The notes under the pieces are model-generated. The model worked only from the letters and a program-made list of their open reading frames with translations, was not told the origin of the DNA and did no database searches. The position numbers and the translations under genes are program-made. From JAKACA01 sp052143575 (lineage in GTDB: Bacteria > Actinomycetota > Acidimicrobiia > Acidimicrobiales > Bog-793), in assembly GCA_052143575.1 (NCBI GenBank), contig JBKQSP010000059.1, positions 1 to 64,000 of the forward strand: 64,000 bases of DNA. Direction: 5' to 3'. Below, in pieces: positions 1 to 9,411 of this stretch (positions are counted from its first letter, which is position 1; each line of letters starts with the position of its first letter).

Positions 1-621
1 GAGCGCCCGCGGCTCTGTTTCCTCAACACGGCAACAGGCGACAACGGTGACAACATCGCCGCCTGCTACGCCGCCGCCGCCGGCGAAGCTGTCGAGCCCT
101 ACCACGTGCAGCTGTTCCCGATGCCGAACGTCGACGACATCGCCGAGCACCTGTGCTCGATGGACGTCATCTGGGTCGGGGGTGGCTCCGTCGCCAACCT
201 GCTTGCTCTCTGGCGCCTTCACGGCGTCGACGCCGCCATGCGAGCGGCCTGGGAGGCGGGCGTTGTCTTGGCCGGATCGAGCGCCGGCTCCATCTGCTGG
301 CATGTCGGAGGCACGACAGACTCCTTCGGGCCTGAGCTGCGGCCGGTCACGAACGGGCTCGCCTTCGTGCCGTATGCCAATGGCGTGCACTACGACAGCG
401 AGGAGCAGCGGCGCCCTCTCCTGCAGCGCCTCGTGGCAGACGGCGCCGTGCCCCTCACCTTCGCAACCGACGACGGTGTCGGCTTGCACTACGTCGGGAC
501 GAGTCTCCTCGAGGCCGTGGCCGAGCTGCCCGGCAAGTCAGCCTGGCGCATCGAGCGCAACGATGACGGCGGCATGACCGAGACGCGCCTGCCGACTCGG
601 TTGCTCGACGGCGAGGCCTGA
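1..621 (+). CDS. Peptidase E-like S51 serine peptidase (5' end outside window)
   Basis: The reading frame is open from base 1 to the TGA at 619-621, giving 206 visible residues; the N-terminus lies upstream of the window. It contains the GGGSVANLL segment and, shortly after, GSSAGS, which is the nucleophile-elbow motif of family S51 (peptidase E and cyanophycinase), where the central Ser is catalytic. Known family members cleave N-terminal Asp dipeptides or cyanophycin-type substrates in the cytoplasm. Nothing visible distinguishes the two, so the substrate is open. It converges on the DNA-repair pair that follows on the other strand. Confidence 0.8.
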   Translation, partial: ERPRLCFLNTATGDNGDNIAACYAAAAGEAVEPYHVQLFPMPNVDDIAEHLCSMDVIWVGGGSVANLLALWRLHGVDAAMRAAWEAGVVLAGSSAGSICWHVGGTTDSFGPELRPVTNGLAFVPYANGVHYDSEEQRRPLLQRLVADGAVPLTFATDDGVGLHYVGTSLLEAVAELPGKSAWRIERNDDGGMTETRLPTRLLDGEA

Positions 622-640
622 CCGCCGAAGAACCGCCGCC

Positions 641-1156
641 CTAGCCGGCGAGCACCCGCGCCTCGTGCTGCAGCAGCCACTTCTTCAGATCGAGCCCGCC
701 GCCGTAGCCCGTGAGGCTCCCGTTCGCCCCGATGACGCGGTGGCAGGGCAGCACGAGCGGGATCGGATTCCGACCGTTGGCGAGCCCCACGGCGCGGCAG
801 GCCTTTGGGTTGCCCACTCTGGCGGCCAGCTCGCCATAGCTCTCCGTCTCGCCGTAGGCGATGTCGGCAAGGGCGAACCAGACGCGTCGCTGGAACTCCG
901 TGCCGGACGGCTGCAAGGGCAACGAGAACGCCCGGAGCTCCCCCTCGAAGTAAGCGCTGACCTCGTTGACGGCTTCCTCGACGGCCGGTGGCATCGCTCG
1001 ACGATCTGGGTCCATGGCAGCCGTGTCGAACGAGCCGGGGAGGCCGAGGAAATGCAGCCACTCCGTGTCGCCGACGAGCAACATGGCCCCGAAGGGCGTC
1101 TCTGTCACCCACCACTCGTCCTTGTCGCCCAACGCTGGGTTCTTCATCGATGTCAC
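641..1156 (-). CDS. ogt: Methylated-DNA--[protein]-cysteine S-methyltransferase (Ogt/MGMT)
   Basis: A 171-residue suicide repair protein that transfers alkyl groups from O6-alkylguanine to its own cysteine. The active-site PCHRV motif is present with the acceptor Cys at about residue 138, preceded by the family helix-turn-helix region (FQRRVW, YGELA). I chose the GTG at 1156: it overlaps the TGA of the upstream Ada-AlkA gene as GTGA and lies 8 nt after an AAGGAG at 1165-1170. The ATG at 1147 is the alternative. Coupling to Ada-AlkA makes a two-gene alkylation-damage operon. Confidence 0.93.
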   Translation of the reverse strand: MTSMKNPALGDKDEWWVTETPFGAMLLVGDTEWLHFLGLPGSFDTAAMDPDRRAMPPAVEEAVNEVSAYFEGELRAFSLPLQPSGTEFQRRVWFALADIAYGETESYGELAARVGNPKACRAVGLANGRNPIPLVLPCHRVIGANGSLTGYGGGLDLKKWLLQHEARVLAG

Positions 1157-2769
1157 GTCACGTTCTCCTTCTCTCGGGGCGAGGGTGCCTCGCCGTCTCG
1201 GTTCGTGCCGGCCGCCGTGCCACCGCCCAGCCCGGCCCAGAGGTACTGCAAGGCGTACGCCCGATAGGGCCGCCATCGCTCTGCGAGGGCGATGGCCTCA
1301 CGCTCACCAGCCGGAAGCCCGAGACGCTCGAGAGCACGGCGCACACCGAGGTCGCTTGCCATGAAGGCGTCAGGGTCGCCAAGGGCACGCATGCGCACGT
1401 ATGCCACGGTCCAGGGTCCGATGCCGGGCAGCGCCAGCAGGCGAGCCGCCACGGCATCGCGGTCGGCCGTGCGGTCGAGCAGCAGGCGACCGCTCGCCAG
1501 CTCGCCAGCCAACGTCAGAAGGGCGCGCCCCCGCGCTGCGGGCATGGGCAGCTCGGCCACGGTAAGCGAAGCGATCGCCTGCGGGCTCGGGAACTCCCGC
1601 GTCACGGAGCCGACGGCTTGCGCAAGCGGGCGGCCGTGGGCGAGGGCGAGTCGCCCCGCCAGCGTGCGGGCACCCGACACGCTCACTTGCTGGCCGAGCA
1701 CGGCTCGCACGGCGAGCTCGTTGCCGTCGACGTGGCCCGGGACACGCAACCCCGGGCAGGCCGCAACGACCGCCCCGATCACGGCGTCGCCACCGAGCAC
1801 GTCTGACACGGCCGCCGGGTCGGCGTCGAGGTCGAAGACGTGCTTGATGCGCTGGACGGCGAGCGTGAGATCGCGCAGGTCGTCGAGCTGCAGCGAGCAC
1901 CGCAGGGCGCCGTCACCACCGTCGTGCACCGTTGCCACGCTGGCGCCGTGCGAAAGGGTGAGCGCCCGGCGGTAGTAACTGGCGTCGCCTTCCTCGACTC
2001 CGGGGACGGCACGATCGGCGAGGAACCTGAACAATGTCTGCACGGGGAATGGCTGGCGGTAGGCAAGCCGCAGAGTCACTGACCGAGGCCCGCTGCCGCT
2101 GCCGTGTCGGCGCTCACCGGCGCTCCCACGGCGCCGAGCGCGCTCTCGCAAGGCTCGAGGGGGTTCTCCGAAGATCTCACGCAACGTGTCGTTGAATTGC
2201 CGGACGCTCCCGAACCCGGCGGCGAAGACGATCTCACCGATACGAAGATCCGTCGTCTCGAGCAGGACGCGAGCTGTATCCGCTCGCTGCGCTCGAGCCA
2301 GCTCGAGCGGCCCCGCGCCGACCTCGGCGACAAGGAGCCGTTGCAGCTGTCGCGAGCTGTAACCGAGCCGGCGGGCAAGCCCGCCAACGCCCTCCCGGTC
2401 GATGACGCCCTCGTGGATCGAGCGCATCGCCCGCCCGACGACGTCCCCGCGGCGATTCCACTCGGGCGAGCCCGGCGCCGCATCGGGGCGGCACCGCTTG
2501 CAGGCCCGGAAGCCGGCGCGCTGAGCCGCCGCCGACGTCGGGAAGAAGCGCACGTGGTCCTTCCTCGGTTTCACGGACGGGCAGCTCGCCCGGCAGTAGA
2601 TCCCCGTCGAGGTCACGCCGGCGAAGAACCAGCCGTCGAAACGGGCATCTCGGGCGACGAGCGCCCGGTAGCAGAGCTCGTGGTCCCCGTAGGCGCCCGA
2701 ACCGCCGGCGACAGCCGGGCTCGAAACCGTCGGCCCGGCAAGGCTGAGGCTGGAGAGGCGCGCGGTCAC
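1153..2769 (-). CDS. alkA: Ada-type zinc/AraC regulator fused to AlkA 3-methyladenine DNA glycosylase
   Basis: About 538 residues in three parts. First is an Ada N-terminal zinc domain with Cys at about 59, 63, 90 and 93; the first lies in TGIYCRASC and is the methyl-phosphotriester acceptor in known Ada proteins. Next is an AraC-type DNA-binding domain at about residues 105-200. Last is an AlkA domain ending in the helix-hairpin-helix LPGIGPWT and the catalytic Asp region SDLGV. It should sense alkylated DNA and also excise alkylated purines. The GTG start at 2769 is favoured because GATACT ends 6 nt before it; the frame stays open to 2847. Confidence 0.92.
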   Translation of the reverse strand: MTARLSSLSLAGPTVSSPAVAGGSGAYGDHELCYRALVARDARFDGWFFAGVTSTGIYCRASCPSVKPRKDHVRFFPTSAAAQRAGFRACKRCRPDAAPGSPEWNRRGDVVGRAMRSIHEGVIDREGVGGLARRLGYSSRQLQRLLVAEVGAGPLELARAQRADTARVLLETTDLRIGEIVFAAGFGSVRQFNDTLREIFGEPPRALRERARRRGSAGERRHGSGSGPRSVTLRLAYRQPFPVQTLFRFLADRAVPGVEEGDASYYRRALTLSHGASVATVHDGGDGALRCSLQLDDLRDLTLAVQRIKHVFDLDADPAAVSDVLGGDAVIGAVVAACPGLRVPGHVDGNELAVRAVLGQQVSVSGARTLAGRLALAHGRPLAQAVGSVTREFPSPQAIASLTVAELPMPAARGRALLTLAGELASGRLLLDRTADRDAVAARLLALPGIGPWTVAYVRMRALGDPDAFMASDLGVRRALERLGLPAGEREAIALAERWRPYRAYALQYLWAGLGGGTAAGTNRDGEAPSPREKENVT

Positions 2770-2775
2770 CCCTGC

Positions 2776-2781
2776 AGTATC
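2776..2781 (-). promoter_or_regulatory. -10 box GATACT for leaderless ada-alkA start
   Basis: GATACT on the minus strand lies exactly 6 nt before the GTG at 2769. No Shine-Dalgarno sequence is visible in the spacer apart from a G-run touching the start codon. I see no convincing -35 element. Confidence 0.5.
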
Positions 2782-2938
2782 CCAGAGGGGTGTGTCACTG
2801 GTCTGGCGGGAATCGGACACGCTTGTGGGCAGGCGGGCACTCCCCACCTGGGTCTGGCACCGTCACCCTGGCGAGTCCTCACGCGGGATAACGTCGCTGG
2901 CAAGACAACGACGTCGATGCAGCCGGGGAGCCGTCACG

Positions 2939-4096
2939 ATGACCATCGCCCACAGGCGCGACGAGGCGGCCGCCATGAACGAGCGCCCCGATTCCCAGGC
3001 GGAGACCGACCCGCTCGCCCTCGACGGCGTCGACGCCGTCGAGTTCTGGGTCGGCAATGCCCGCCAGGCTGCCCATTTCTATCGTACGGGCTGGGGTTTC
3101 CAGGTGCTCGCCTACGCCGGCCCCGAGACCGGGCTCCGGGACCAGTGCTCCTACGTCTTGCAGCAAGGCAAGCTGCGGTTCGTGATCACGTCGTCACTGC
3201 GCGAGGGCAGCGAGATAGCCCGACATGTGGCGCGTCATGGGGACGGCGTGCGCGACATCTCGCTGCGCGTCGCTGACGCCGAAGCCGCCTTCGTCGCCGC
3301 CGTGCGGCGGGGCGCCGTGCCCGTGAAGAACCCCTGGGAGGACAAGGACGAGAACGGCAGCGTTCGCCGCGCCACGATCGCCGCCTTCGGCGAGACGGTG
3401 CACAGCTTCGTGGACCGGAGGAGCTACACGGGAATCCACGCACCGGGCTACGAGCCGAGAGCCGCCCTGGCGGATCCGTTACCGCCTGCAGGGCTGCTCG
3501 ACTTCGATCACTCCGTTGCGAACGTCGAACTGAACCGCATGAACTTCTGGGTCGGGTTCTACGAGAACGTGCTCGGCTTCTCGCTGATCCAGGGCTTCAC
3601 CGATGACGACATCTCCACCGAGTACTCCGCCCTCATGAGCAAAGTCGTCTCCGACGGTGTCGGCCGCATCAAGTTCCCCATCAACGAGCCCGCCCCCGGC
3701 AAGAAGCGCAGCCAGGTCGAAGAATACCTGGATTTCTTCAACGGCCCGGGCGTGCAGCACATCGCCATCAACACGGCGGACATCCTCGCCTCCGTCGAAG
3801 CGCTCCAGGCTCGCGGCATCGAATTCATGAGAGTGCCTGATACGTACTACGACGACCTGTGCACTCGCTTTGCCGACCTCGATCTCGACGTAGGCCAGTT
3901 GCGGCAGTACGGCATCCTCGCCGATCGTGACGACGAGGGCTATCTGCTGCAAATCTTCTCCCGTATGAACCAGGACAGGCCGACGGTGTTCTTCGAGCTC
4001 ATCGAGCGTCACGGGTCGACGGGTTTCGGCCACGGCAACTTCAAAGCGCTCTTCGTGGCGCTCGAGCGTGAGCAGGACCTGCGCGGGAACTTGTGA
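2939..4096 (+). CDS. hpd: 4-hydroxyphenylpyruvate dioxygenase
   Basis: 385 residues, a usual bacterial HPPD length. It converts 4-hydroxyphenylpyruvate to homogentisate in tyrosine catabolism, using Fe(II). It has two vicinal-oxygen-chelate domains; the metal ligands are visible as H191 (FDHSVANVE), H274 (VQHIAINT) and E353 (FFELIERHG), and the C-terminal gate helix GFGHGNFKALF is intact. The ATG at 2939 is chosen because GGGGAG lies 8 nt upstream; an ATG at 2975 also exists. The homogentisate dioxygenase starts 1 nt after the stop, so the two steps are co-translated. Confidence 0.96.
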   Translation: MTIAHRRDEAAAMNERPDSQAETDPLALDGVDAVEFWVGNARQAAHFYRTGWGFQVLAYAGPETGLRDQCSYVLQQGKLRFVITSSLREGSEIARHVARHGDGVRDISLRVADAEAAFVAAVRRGAVPVKNPWEDKDENGSVRRATIAAFGETVHSFVDRRSYTGIHAPGYEPRAALADPLPPAGLLDFDHSVANVELNRMNFWVGFYENVLGFSLIQGFTDDDISTEYSALMSKVVSDGVGRIKFPINEPAPGKKRSQVEEYLDFFNGPGVQHIAINTADILASVEALQARGIEFMRVPDTYYDDLCTRFADLDLDVGQLRQYGILADRDDEGYLLQIFSRMNQDRPTVFFELIERHGSTGFGHGNFKALFVALEREQDLRGNL

Positions 4097-4097
4097 G

Positions 4098-5270
4098 ATG
4101 CCGTACTACCGCAGTGTCGGCGCCGTGCCGCGCAAACGCCACATCCAGTTCCGCGACGAGAGCGGTCGCCTCTACACCGAGGAGTTGATGAGCAGCCAAG
4201 GCTTCTCCGAGGAAAGCGCCCTCCTGTACCACCGCCACTCCCCCATGGCCATCACCGCCGCCGAGTTGTTGGAGTCTGCGCCCGACGCCTTGCACGACAA
4301 CGCGCCCGTGCTGCCTCGCCATCTCAGGCTGCACGACTGCCCGCAAGGAGGAGACGCCATCGGTGGGCGGCAGCTGTTGCTCGGCAACGCTGACATCGGC
4401 ATCAGTTACGTCGCGGCCACCGAGACGAGCCCCTTGTACCGGGATGCCGTCGGCGACGAGCTCGTGTACGTCGAATCCGGGCGCATCACCCTCGAGTCGG
4501 TCTTCGGACGCCTCGAGGCATCCGAAGGTGACTACGTCGTCATCCCCACGCACACGACGCATCGCTGGGTCGTGGACGAGACGGCAACGGTTGCGGTGCG
4601 GATGCTGTGTGTGGGCACACGCAGCCATCTGCGCGTGCCGCCGCGCTATCTCTCCACCCGCGGCCAACTGCTGGAGGGTGCTCCCTACTCCGAGCGAGAT
4701 CTACGCGGGCCTGCTGAGCCGCTCCTCGCCGAGGGCACTGACGTACCGGTGCTCGTGCGAACCGGCGCCGGCCTCACGCGCTACGTGTACGCGCACCACC
4801 CGTTCGACGTCATCGGCTGGGACGGCTGCCTCTATCCCTTCGTGTTCTCCATCAACGACTTCGAGCCGATCGTCGGCAGCGTCCACCAGCCACCACCGGT
4901 CCACCAGACTTTCGCGGGCGAAGGTTTCGTCGTGTGCTCGTTCGTGCCGCGGCTGTTCGACTTCGGCCCCGAAGCCGTGCCCGTTCCCTATGCGCATGCC
5001 AACGTCGACAGCGACGAAGTCCTCTTCTACGTCGGCGGCGACTTCATGAGCCGGGCCGGCTCCGGCATCGGCAAGGGATCCATCTCGCTGCATCCGTCTG
5101 GCTTCGTGCACGGCCCCCAGCCGGGGAGCGTCGAGCGAGCCCTCGGAAAGCCGTCGACGGACGAGCTCGCCGTCATGATCGACACGTTCCGCCCGCTGCG
5201 ACTGACGGCAGCGGCGTCGGCGATCGAGGATGCCGCCTATGCCTGGACGTGGTCGCGACCCTCACGGTGA
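4098..5270 (+). CDS. hmgA: Homogentisate 1,2-dioxygenase
   Basis: 390 residues, shorter than the roughly 430-residue proteobacterial and eukaryotic enzymes. It is a cupin-fold ring-cleavage dioxygenase turning homogentisate into maleylacetoacetate. Iron-site regions are recognisable: PYAHANVDSDEVLFY (His and Glu ligands) and HPSGFVHGPQPG (last His ligand). It starts at the ATG one base after the HPPD stop. Maleylacetoacetate isomerase and fumarylacetoacetase, the next enzymes, are not in the window. Confidence 0.93.
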   Translation: MPYYRSVGAVPRKRHIQFRDESGRLYTEELMSSQGFSEESALLYHRHSPMAITAAELLESAPDALHDNAPVLPRHLRLHDCPQGGDAIGGRQLLLGNADIGISYVAATETSPLYRDAVGDELVYVESGRITLESVFGRLEASEGDYVVIPTHTTHRWVVDETATVAVRMLCVGTRSHLRVPPRYLSTRGQLLEGAPYSERDLRGPAEPLLAEGTDVPVLVRTGAGLTRYVYAHHPFDVIGWDGCLYPFVFSINDFEPIVGSVHQPPPVHQTFAGEGFVVCSFVPRLFDFGPEAVPVPYAHANVDSDEVLFYVGGDFMSRAGSGIGKGSISLHPSGFVHGPQPGSVERALGKPSTDELAVMIDTFRPLRLTAAASAIEDAAYAWTWSRPSR

Positions 5271-5327
5271 CGGCGCAGCCGGCTGAGTGGATGGAGTTAG
5301 CTCTCGCTATCTGCGATCCTTGGCGAC

Positions 5328-6170
5328 GTGGAGGACGCTCGCCCAGCCGAGAGCCGTAGTACCGCACACCGCCGGGCGCAAAGACCCGGCTTCCGTCTCG
5401 GGATCGGCGCCGGCGCCGCCCTGGCGAAGCTCATCGTGGCCATCTTCTTCTCGGTGCTGCTCGTTCTCTCGATCGTCAACCGCTGGAACGTGTTCTTCTT
5501 GATCGCCATCGGGATCATCTGGGCGATCGTGTTCGCCGGCCTCATCGTCGTTCCTATCATCGCCAGCTTCATCGCCGACTCGCTCAGCCAGCACGGAGGC
5601 CGCCAGGCGTTCTCGCCCCCCGACCAGGGTTACGACTTCGATTCATGGGTGCAAGAAGCGATGCCTCCGACCTACCCCCCGCTGCCCGAGCCCGGCATGC
5701 CGTGGCGCGGGCCGATGGCGCGGCCGCTCGCAGTCGGGATGGCTTCCGGCTTCGACTGGGAGGGTCTCGTCCAGGGCGTCGCAACTCGGCTCGAAACCGC
5801 CCTCGGCGAAGGGTACGCGGCCGAAGCCGAAGGCGCCGCCCTCGTGCTGCGGTACGGACCGATGGTGAGGAAGGTGAACCTTCGCTCCATCTTTCAGCCG
5901 CCGCCGATGGAGGTGAGCGAGCGAGCCTTGCGCGGCTGCCTGAAGATGATGGACGAAGCTCAGATGTTCTCGATGAGGGTGCGACAGGCGCCCTGGCCGA
6001 ACCGCGAGGGTGCCGTGATCGGCGCCCCCGGCAATCTCCCCCGCCCCCGCGTGCGCCTCGACGAAGGAGAGATCCGCATGGTCTGGGCTGACAGCTCGGG
6101 AACCGTGCTCAGGCTGCGGCCCCTGCCGTTCCACGGGGCGGTCGGATCGGGACGGGACGTCACCTGGTGA
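5328..6170 (+). CDS. Membrane-anchored protein of unknown function
   Basis: 280 residues from a GTG. Basic N-terminus, then two hydrophobic helices at about residues 33-52 and 54-76, then a soluble domain with a Pro-rich linker (about residues 105-130) and a predicted alpha/beta C-terminus. I do not recognise the soluble domain. No Shine-Dalgarno sequence precedes the GTG; a GATCCT lies 7 nt upstream, so a leaderless start is possible. It follows hmgA in the same direction after 57 nt but has no obvious role in tyrosine breakdown. Confidence 0.7.
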   Translation: MEDARPAESRSTAHRRAQRPGFRLGIGAGAALAKLIVAIFFSVLLVLSIVNRWNVFFLIAIGIIWAIVFAGLIVVPIIASFIADSLSQHGGRQAFSPPDQGYDFDSWVQEAMPPTYPPLPEPGMPWRGPMARPLAVGMASGFDWEGLVQGVATRLETALGEGYAAEAEGAALVLRYGPMVRKVNLRSIFQPPPMEVSERALRGCLKMMDEAQMFSMRVRQAPWPNREGAVIGAPGNLPRPRVRLDEGEIRMVWADSSGTVLRLRPLPFHGAVGSGRDVTW

Positions 6171-6203
6171 AGCTCGGCGGCTGCCCGCCGGCGAGCCCGC
6201 CCC

Positions 6204-7406
6204 CTACACGAGCTCGGCGACACCGTCGAGGAGCCGCTGCACGTCCGACTGGTCGTTGTAGTGAACAATGCCGGCTCGGACTGCCCCACCTGAATCCCTG
6301 ATCCCCATCGCCGTGGTCAGCTCGAAGGCGTAATTGTCGCCGCTCCACACGTTGACCCCCCGGGAGGCGAGGTGCTCGGCGACGGCACGGGGCGCTTGGC
6401 CGGCGACGTTGAAATAGGCGGTTGCCGCCCGCTGCTTGGCTCTCCCATAGGTCGTCACAACACCCAAGTCGTCGAGGCCCGCCAGCAGGAGGGCGAACAG
6501 CTCGAGCTCGTGGCGCTCCGAGGCAGCCATCGATGCACGGAGACGTTGCCGGCGAGAGCCCGCCGCGGCCGAGTCGAGGCCGGCGAGATGATCGACGGCT
6601 GCAACGACGCCTGCGAGGTCGGCGAACGCGCTCGTCCCCCACTCGAATCGCTCGGGCACCTCGTCGCCTGATGGCGCCAGCTTGTCCGGATGGACGTCCT
6701 CGAGGAGCGCCGGGTCCGCCACGAGAGCCCCGACGTGCGGTCCAGCCCATTTATAGGCGCTCGTGACGTAGAAGTCGGCCCCGAGGCTGGCGACATCGAC
6801 CGGCCCATGAGGGGTGGCGTGCACACCGTCGACGTAGGCGAGGGCGCCGGCGGCGTGCGCCTTCGACGTGATGGCGGCAACGTCCGGCCTCGTGCCGATG
6901 GCATTGCTGGCGGCGGTGACGGCTACGAGCTTGGTGCGGGCGCCGATGAGCTCGTCGTACTGCCCGGCCGGCAGCTCGCCCGTGGCAACGTCGACCTCCG
7001 CCCATTTGACGCCGGCGCCAGCTCGCTGAGCGGCCTGCACCCATGGTCGGACGTTGGCGTCATGATCCAGCCTCGAAACGACGATCTCGTCGCCGGGGCT
7101 CCACTGTTTGGAAAGCGCTTGCGACATCCGGTAGGTGAGCGTCGTCATGTTGGGGCCGAGGACGACGCCGCTCGCCTCCCCGCCAACGAGGTCGGCGACG
7201 GCCCGCCGAGCCTCGGCGACGATCTCCTCCGACCTGGCGCTGGCAGGAAACGTGCCGCCGAGATTGCCCAAGCCTTTGCGATATGCCTCGGCGATGGCCT
7301 GGATCACCGAGGTTGGCACCTGTGTGCCTGCCGCTCCGTCGAGGTAGGCGCAACCATCGGCGAGAGCAGGGAACATCGATCGGATGGCGGCGACGTCGTA
7401 GCCCAT
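6204..7406 (-). CDS. Class V aminotransferase, cysteine-desulfurase-like (SufS-related)
   Basis: 400-residue fold-type I PLP enzyme. The cofactor pocket is visible as YVDGVHATPHG (Asp193, His196) and the Schiff-base lysine K219 in TSAYKWAGPHVG. It matches the cysteine-desulfurase-like subfamily rather than canonical SufS/IscS; I see no clear mobile-loop RxGxxC motif, so sulfur transfer is uncertain. No suf genes are adjacent. The ATG at 7406 has GAGGAG 9 nt upstream. Confidence 0.85.
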   Translation of the reverse strand: MGYDVAAIRSMFPALADGCAYLDGAAGTQVPTSVIQAIAEAYRKGLGNLGGTFPASARSEEIVAEARRAVADLVGGEASGVVLGPNMTTLTYRMSQALSKQWSPGDEIVVSRLDHDANVRPWVQAAQRAGAGVKWAEVDVATGELPAGQYDELIGARTKLVAVTAASNAIGTRPDVAAITSKAHAAGALAYVDGVHATPHGPVDVASLGADFYVTSAYKWAGPHVGALVADPALLEDVHPDKLAPSGDEVPERFEWGTSAFADLAGVVAAVDHLAGLDSAAAGSRRQRLRASMAASERHELELFALLLAGLDDLGVVTTYGRAKQRAATAYFNVAGQAPRAVAEHLASRGVNVWSGDNYAFELTTAMGIRDSGGAVRAGIVHYNDQSDVQRLLDGVAELV

Positions 7407-7546
7407 TCAGCCCAACTCCTCGAGGGTCGTTCCACGGCGATTCAGCTCAGCGCCGCCCACGGCAGGCTATTGCGCGATCGCACGCACAAGTGCCCGGCGC
7501 GGGAGTGGCATCCTGGTGTGGCCCGGCGGAAGTGAGGTCATCTGCA

Positions 7547-9295
7547 GTGAGCGACACAGGACAAGGTCCCGGATGGTGGGAGGCGTCCGATGGCAAGTGG
7601 TATCCGCCGGAGTCGCACCCGGAGGTACGCCACTGGCTGCAGTCGGAGCCAACGCAGTCGGAGCCAACGCAGGCAGAGCCGGCTGAGGCCGACGCGTCGG
7701 AGAGCCCGCCCCCCACCCCCGGGCCAGCGCAGGCCTGGGGCCAGGCAACGACGTTCGAACCGTCACACGGGTGGGGGCCGGCGCCGATCTCAGGACCGGC
7801 ACAGGGTTGGACGCCGTCAAAGGCTGACCGCGTCTCGGCGCCAGTCCGGTACGAAGCGCCCTCGCAGCCTGCGCAGTACGACCCTTGGACGCAAACCGGG
7901 GCGACCCCGCCCCCCGTTCAGGGACCTCTACGGAGCGCTCACAAGCCGCTCTGGCAGCGCCCTCTCCCCGTGGCCATCGTCATCGTCATCGTCGCCGCCG
8001 CCATCAGCGTGCCTCTGGCGCTCCGGAGCCGTTCCACCCCGTCTTTCTCCGCCTCACCAGCTGCGACGATCCTCTCGAAAGTGATCGCCAACGCCAGCAC
8101 GGCCTCCTCCTTCGACGCATCGTTCGAAACACAGAACGGATCCCAGAGTGTCATCGAGACACTCGATGTCGGCCGGACGGGTGGCAGCATCGACGTTCGC
8201 ACCGGGAATCCGACCTATCAGCTCGAGCTCGTCGGGTCCACCCTTTACCTGAGAGGGAGCGCAGCCGTGCTCGTCGGTTACGGCGTCTCGGCGGCGCAAG
8301 CGGCCCGTTACTCCCAAGAATGGGTCTCCATGCCGGCGACGGCATCGCCTGCCACGGCGGTCGTCAGGTCTCTCGTGACGCTGCAGGGCGAGACCGGGCT
8401 ACTCGCCCTCGCCAACGTGACGAAGATGGCGACGCGACCCGAGTTCGTCGAGCTGCGGGGCGAGCTACCGAAAAGCCCCCTCCTTGCCACGTCGGCAGCG
8501 GGAACCGAGGCGACGCTCAACGTCTCGACGACAGCGCCGTACTGGCCGTTGCAGCTTTACTTCTCGGAGTCTGGGATCCTCGTCACGCTGACCTACAGCC
8601 ATTGGGGCACGGCCGCGCCGATATCAGCCCCGCGGCCCGCCGAGCCGATCGGGGCCCTCCTTGCCTCGGTTGCGTCCGGCACGCGCGCCGAGCAGGCGAT
8701 TCTGCAATCCATCTCACTGCGTCCCTCCGACCTCGCAAAGGGCTACGGGGTGCAGCTCATCCCGAGCGGCGATCAACTGAAGGGGCAGGTCACCCTGGAC
8801 CTCTGCAACCAGACGTTCGCAAGCGAGCACCTCCGAATCGCCCGGAGGCAAGTCGAAGACGTCGGGCCGACCCCTCAAGCCTCCTTCCTCAGCACCGAGG
8901 CCGTCATCTACACCTCTCCGGCCGCCACGGCCACCGTCTTCTCCGAGCTGCGATCGGCCGCCGCCCATTGCGCCGCCGGATACGTCATTGGGCCGCTGGG
9001 TCCCCCGGCCAACATGACCACGTTGCTCAGGAGGCCCGACGCGTCCTGGCCGTCGGTCCCCGGCGTGCAGCGGCTCGCCTACGACCAGAAGATCGCCACC
9101 GTAGGCAAGCCGAGCTTCGAGGTGATCACGGTCTTCCTGCGAAGAGGGCGCGTCCTGCTCGGGGTGTATTTCGAATTCTCCGGCAAGAAGACGAAGACCT
9201 TGCCGACGAAGATCGACGGGCTGTGGTCCCTCGAGCTGATCACACACGTCTTCGAGGAGCGCGTCGCCGCATTGCCCCCCTCGGCGGTCCGCTGA
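7547..9295 (+). CDS. Single-pass surface protein with WWxASDGKWYPPE N-terminus
   Basis: 582 residues. Residues 8-22 form the Trp-rich GWWEASDGKWYPPE module related to DUF2510, found at cytoplasmic N-termini of actinobacterial membrane proteins. Residues 30-130 are a Pro/Gln/Ala/Trp linker with SEPTQ repeats. A single helix at about 140-158 (AIVIVIV core) is followed by a 420-residue exported domain rich in Ser/Thr/Ala that I do not recognise. GTG start at 7547 with a GAGG-type site about 10 nt upstream. Probably a type II membrane protein facing outward. Confidence 0.75.
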   Translation: MSDTGQGPGWWEASDGKWYPPESHPEVRHWLQSEPTQSEPTQAEPAEADASESPPPTPGPAQAWGQATTFEPSHGWGPAPISGPAQGWTPSKADRVSAPVRYEAPSQPAQYDPWTQTGATPPPVQGPLRSAHKPLWQRPLPVAIVIVIVAAAISVPLALRSRSTPSFSASPAATILSKVIANASTASSFDASFETQNGSQSVIETLDVGRTGGSIDVRTGNPTYQLELVGSTLYLRGSAAVLVGYGVSAAQAARYSQEWVSMPATASPATAVVRSLVTLQGETGLLALANVTKMATRPEFVELRGELPKSPLLATSAAGTEATLNVSTTAPYWPLQLYFSESGILVTLTYSHWGTAAPISAPRPAEPIGALLASVASGTRAEQAILQSISLRPSDLAKGYGVQLIPSGDQLKGQVTLDLCNQTFASEHLRIARRQVEDVGPTPQASFLSTEAVIYTSPAATATVFSELRSAAAHCAAGYVIGPLGPPANMTTLLRRPDASWPSVPGVQRLAYDQKIATVGKPSFEVITVFLRRGRVLLGVYFEFSGKKTKTLPTKIDGLWSLELITHVFEERVAALPPSAVR

Positions 9296-9411
9296 CCTCA
9301 GGCAGCCAACCGCTCGGAAGCCAGCTCGCCGGGTTCAGCCACGCCGGCCGGCTCGCAGCATCGGGCGAGCACCGTCGCCGCTGCCGGCGTAGGGGGCGGC
9401 TCGGTCGAGCG

